From Alphaproteobacteria bacterium (GTDB lineage Bacteria; Pseudomonadota; Alphaproteobacteria; Rhizobiales; Xanthobacteraceae), in contig VAZS01000106.1 in the NCBI GenBank assembly GCA_005884855.1, positions 1-8,035 of the forward strand: a DNA stretch of 8,035 nt, written 5' to 3'. This document shows positions 5,188 to 8,035 of the stretch, piece after piece. Numbering within the stretch: position 1 is the first letter of the stretch; the number at the start of each line of letters is the position of its first letter. The position numbers were made by a program, and so were the translations under genes. The notes below the pieces were generated by a model, which was not told the origin of the DNA, did no database searches, and saw only the letters and a program-made list of their open reading frames with translations.

Positions 5188-5214
5188 AATATAGAGTGTC
5201 AGGCACTTAGGCAA
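5188..5214 (-). promoter_or_regulatory. Possible tRNA-Cys promoter
   Basis: On the minus strand TTGCCT (5214-5209) and TATATT (5193-5188) are separated by 15 bases, and the -10 box ends 15 bases before the mature tRNA 5' end. The -10 has five of six consensus bases and the spacing is short. A TATTAA reading at 17 bases is the alternative. Confidence 0.35.
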
Positions 5215-5285
5215 CCGCCCTCGCCCGCCTTGCCGCAAACTTCTGAAACCCGTATTTCTGAAATTGTGCCCGCCGCATCAATCAA

Positions 5286-6023
5286 TCAGGCGTGCTTTCG
5301 GCGACGGTAGTCGCGTTTCGGCCGCGGCTTGGGCGCGAATTCGGGCAGCTCGGTTTGGGCCTGTCGATATCTGGCCAGCATCCGCTCGAAACTCGAATGG
5401 AGCGCCTCTGCAATATCCGGCCGCTTTTCCAGGCTGGAAAGCAGCATCGCCGCCGCCTCGATGGTGGAGAGGCCATCGCTGCGCGGCTCGCGGCGGAGCT
5501 TCCCATAACGCGACGGATGCGCCGGACCGAGAACGACACGCTGGCATTTCAGCATCCAGGCGTTGCGCCACCACAAGGCCTTGGCCTGGCTCCAGGTGCC
5601 GTCGAGCAGCACGATGCCTTCGATATCTTTCAGGATGGCGCGCTGGTTGTCCTCGACTTCGCCCTTGCGGTTGATAGCGACGATGTCCCGGTCGGTATCA
5701 AGGGCGGCGACCTTGGCCGAACCCAGATAAAGCACCGCCCAGCGAGAGGGATCGGCGACCGGCCGTCCCAGGGCCTTGGACAGGCTTGGCCAGGACAACC
5801 CGATCTTTAGAACCGAATCCTTGAAGTGCAGCGCGGTCAGCCGCGCGGTGCCCAAAGCCCTGTCCTGTTCCTGCGGATGCTGCAGGATCAATACCGAGAT
5901 CCGGTTCTCGATCGGCCTGATGCTGTCGCAAATGCAGAGCGGCAGTGGCTTCAGGCAGCGCGGGCAATCCGGGATTGCTTCCGCCGCCAGGGTGCCCGTT
6001 TCAGCCTGAGATTGTTTTGACAT
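5286..6023 (-). CDS. DTW-domain protein, tRNA-uridine aminocarboxypropyltransferase family (TapT/YfiP-like)
   Basis: This is a 245-residue cytoplasmic protein. A Cys cluster near the N-terminus, CPRCLKPLPLCICD (C20, C23, C30, C32), probably binds zinc. The motif that names the family is DGTW at 141-144, continuing SQAKALWW. It is followed by SRYGKLRREP (171-180) and DGLSTIEAA (183-191), the conserved Y..LR.E and LST.EA elements. The C-terminal tail (KPRPKRDYRRRKHA) is strongly basic and may contact RNA. Family members such as E. coli TapT transfer the 3-amino-3-carboxypropyl group of S-adenosylmethionine to a uridine in tRNA (acp3U47). I chose the ATG at 6023-6021. An in-frame extension up to 6317 would overlap the RND gene and lacks family features. 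The ribosome binding site is weak. The gene starts 53 bases after the RND pump stop, so co-transcription is possible although no functional link is known. Confidence 0.9.
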   Translation of the reverse strand: MSKQSQAETGTLAAEAIPDCPRCLKPLPLCICDSIRPIENRISVLILQHPQEQDRALGTARLTALHFKDSVLKIGLSWPSLSKALGRPVADPSRWAVLYLGSAKVAALDTDRDIVAINRKGEVEDNQRAILKDIEGIVLLDGTWSQAKALWWRNAWMLKCQRVVLGPAHPSRYGKLRREPRSDGLSTIEAAAMLLSSLEKRPDIAEALHSSFERMLARYRQAQTELPEFAPKPRPKRDYRRRKHA

Positions 6024-6076
6024 TGGCTCGCTATACGCTGCGCGGCGTGGCGCTTCAAGAACGCAACATCCTGGGC

Positions 6077-8035
6077 CTATTCCGCGGGCCTTGCGATCGC
6101 GCCCGTTTCGGGGCGTCGCCTCAGCCGATCTATCAATAGATAGATCACCGGCGTCGTATAAAGCGTAAGAATCTGCGAGACGAACAAGCCGCCGATGATG
6201 GTGATGCCGAGCGGCCGGCGCAGCTCGGTGCCCGGTCCGGTGGCAATCACCAACGGTATGCCCGCGAACAACGCCGCCATGGTCGTCATCAGAATGGGTC
6301 GGAAGCGGACACTGCACGCCTCAAAGATGGCCTCAGCCGACGACAGCCCTCGCTGGCGCTCGGCATCGAGCGCAAAATCCACGATCATGATCCCGTTCTT
6401 CTTGACGATACCGATCAGGAGAATGATCCCGACAAACGCAATGATCGTCAGCGGCGTGTTGGTGATCTGCAACGCGAGCAGCGCGCCTAAGCCCGCTGAC
6501 GGCAAAGTCGAGATGATCGTCAGGGGATGCGCCAGGCTCTCATACAGCACGCCCAGCACGATATACATCGCCACCAGCGCGCCAAGTATCAGGAGCGGCT
6601 GGCGCCCGCTGGTTCTGCCGAAGTCTCCGGCGTTGCCCTCGAAGCTGCCACGGATGCTATCCGGCATATGCAGTTCCTCCACCGCCCTCTGGATATTGGT
6701 GGTGGCGGTTTCCAGCGGTATGTCCGGCAGCAAGTTGAAGGAGACTGTGGTCGAGGGAATCGACTGCGAGTGAAAAACGGCCAGCGGTGAGAGGCTGCGC
6801 TGATAACGAACAACAGTGGAGAGCGGCACCTGCGCGCCACCCGCCCCGGCGACAAAAATATGTTCAAGGTTGGATGGATCGGTCTGAAATTTAGGATCAA
6901 TCTCCAGCACCACCATGTACTGATTTCGCTGCGTGTAGATGATCGATATCTGCCGCTGCGAGAACGCGTTGTTGAGCGCGTTGTCGATGTCCTGCACGCG
7001 GACGCCCAACATCGATGCCTTTTGCCGATCGATCGACAAGGTCAGTTGCAAACCGCCGGGATCACGGTCACTGGACACGTCCGTAATGCCCTCGACGCTC
7101 TCCATGCGTTTGCCGACGATCGGAGCCCATTTCTGCAGCAGATCGAGATCGGTGCTCGACAGAGTGTACTGATAGTCGGAGTCGCTCTGCCGGCCGCCGG
7201 TGCGCACGTCCTGCGCCGCAAACATGAACAGGCGGATTCCCGCTACCCGATACAGATTTTTGCGCAGCCGATCGATCACCTGCGCCGTGGTCATCCCGCT
7301 CCGCTCGGCCGGCGGCTTGAGGCTGATGAACATCACGCCGCGATTGGAGCCGCTTCCGCCAGGCCCGCCCCCTCCCCCAAGCACCGAGCCGATTCCGGCT
7401 ACGGCAGGATCGGCCATGACGATGTCGGCGAGCTGCTGCTGCAGGCCAAGCATCGATTGAAAGGAGATATCGGCGGAGGCTCGCGTCGAGCCGATCACGA
7501 AGCCGCTGTCGTCGGTTGGGAAATATCCCTTGGGAGTCTTGATGTACAATGTCACCGTGAGCGCAATGGTTGCGAAAAACACCAGCAGCGTCATGAACGG
7601 GAAATCCAGCACCACGCGGAGCGTAGAGGAATAAAAGGCCACCATGCGCGACAACGAGCCCTCGACGGCGCGGTCGAACCAGGTCGCATTCTCGGAAGTG
7701 ACGCCTTTGATGTAGTGCGCGCAAATCATCGGCGTGATCGTCAGCGACACAACGGTTGAAACCACCACCGCAAAGGTCAGGGTCAGTGAGAATTCCCGCA
7801 ACAGCCGGCCGACGATGCCGTCCATGAAAATCAGCGGCGTAAAGGCGGCGATCAGGGACAAGCTGATCGACAGCACCGTGAAGCCGATTTGCCTGGCGCC
7901 CTCCAGCGCCGCCTGATAGGGCCGCATCCCATGTTCGAGGTTGCGGTACATGTTCTCGATCATGACAATGGCGTCATCGACGACGAACCCGACCGAAATC
8001 GCCAGCGCCATCAGCGACAGATTGTCTATCGAAAA
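6077..8035 (-). CDS. RND multidrug efflux pump, inner-membrane permease (C-terminal 652 residues; MdtB/MdtC type)
   Basis: The frame is open to the right edge, so the N-terminal 380-390 residues of a usual protein of about 1,040 are missing. The visible part starts in TM4 with FSIDNLSLMALAISVGFVVD. Its adjacent Asp pair (visible residues 20-21) is the proton-relay pair of AcrB-type pumps. TM5-TM6 (about 49-110), a second periplasmic porter loop containing a Gly-rich stretch (GGGGGPGGSGS), and TM8-TM12 follow. The partner Lys of the proton relay lies in GIILLIGIVKKNGIMIVDFA (about 545-546). The protein ends LYTTPVIYLLIDRLRRR, as MdtB and MdtC do. Such pumps form trimers that expel drugs or other amphiphiles through a membrane-fusion protein and outer-membrane channel, which probably lie to the right. 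The substrate cannot be deduced. No truncation or frameshift is seen. Confidence 0.93.
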   Translation of the reverse strand, partial: FSIDNLSLMALAISVGFVVDDAIVMIENMYRNLEHGMRPYQAALEGARQIGFTVLSISLSLIAAFTPLIFMDGIVGRLLREFSLTLTFAVVVSTVVSLTITPMICAHYIKGVTSENATWFDRAVEGSLSRMVAFYSSTLRVVLDFPFMTLLVFFATIALTVTLYIKTPKGYFPTDDSGFVIGSTRASADISFQSMLGLQQQLADIVMADPAVAGIGSVLGGGGGPGGSGSNRGVMFISLKPPAERSGMTTAQVIDRLRKNLYRVAGIRLFMFAAQDVRTGGRQSDSDYQYTLSSTDLDLLQKWAPIVGKRMESVEGITDVSSDRDPGGLQLTLSIDRQKASMLGVRVQDIDNALNNAFSQRQISIIYTQRNQYMVVLEIDPKFQTDPSNLEHIFVAGAGGAQVPLSTVVRYQRSLSPLAVFHSQSIPSTTVSFNLLPDIPLETATTNIQRAVEELHMPDSIRGSFEGNAGDFGRTSGRQPLLILGALVAMYIVLGVLYESLAHPLTIISTLPSAGLGALLALQITNTPLTIIAFVGIILLIGIVKKNGIMIVDFALDAERQRGLSSAEAIFEACSVRFRPILMTTMAALFAGIPLVIATGPGTELRRPLGITIIGGLFVSQILTLYTTPVIYLLIDRLRRRPETGAIARPAE

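Noticed and set aside
4975..5238. 87-codon minus-strand ORF running through tRNA-Cys (contains GHVAEWLRNGLQNRV)
   Set aside because: The middle is the well-known false translation of a tRNA. Only the last 26 codons, the PqqA-like peptide, are kept as a gene.
5241..5263. Direct repeat TTCTGAAA at 5241-5248 and 5256-5263
   Set aside because: There are only two short copies 15 bases apart and no other supporting signal. It is probably chance.
6024..6317. N-terminal extension of the DTW-domain protein
   Set aside because: It overlaps the RND pump gene in another frame and is a His/Arg-rich shadow with no family resemblance.
6860..7759. 299-codon plus-strand ORF antisense to the RND gene
   Set aside because: It is a typical GC-rich shadow frame with His/Arg-rich composition, opposite a strongly conserved transporter.

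Overview
The window looks like a piece of an alphaproteobacterial chromosome, most likely Bradyrhizobium or a close relative in the Bradyrhizobiaceae. This rests on high GC, the CHASE2-type cyclase tail, a DUF4239 membrane protein, an MRRR-type ABC binding-protein leader, and a PqqA-like peptide of the rhizobial type. This is an inference from sequence style, not from a database search. All convincing genes lie on the minus strand except the partial cyclase at the left edge.

Layout from left to right. 1-444 (+) is the C-terminal end of a class III adenylate/guanylate cyclase. 671-1006 (-) encodes a small secreted protein of unknown function. 1007-1720 is a decayed stretch: it holds only a leader-peptide relic of an ABC substrate-binding protein (1185-1259) and the N-terminal third or less of a GNAT acetyltransferase (1586-1720). 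1739-2527 (-) encodes a four-helix DUF4239 membrane protein. 2528-3061 is largely empty, with one doubtful ORF.

3062-5172 (-) is the most interesting part. Read in the direction of transcription it contains tRNA-Cys(GCA), then a tiny orphan pqqA-like gene (the peptide precursor of the cofactor PQQ), then a hairpin-rich leader with a plausible sigma70 promoter. After these come a secreted PQQ-type L-sorbosone/sugar dehydrogenase, a clear intrinsic terminator, and a secreted mono-haem cytochrome c. The set reads as a compact periplasmic oxidation module: cofactor precursor, PQQ enzyme and electron acceptor. No other pqq genes (BCDE) lie in the window, so the peptide would have to be matured by enzymes encoded elsewhere. 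The pqqA-like gene is too short for ordinary ORF cut-offs and is easily hidden in a spurious ORF that runs through the tRNA.

5286-6023 (-) encodes a DTW-domain protein (tRNA-uridine aminocarboxypropyltransferase family). It lies 53 bp downstream of the C-terminal two thirds of an RND efflux pump inner-membrane subunit (6077-8035, -), whose N-terminus lies beyond the right edge.
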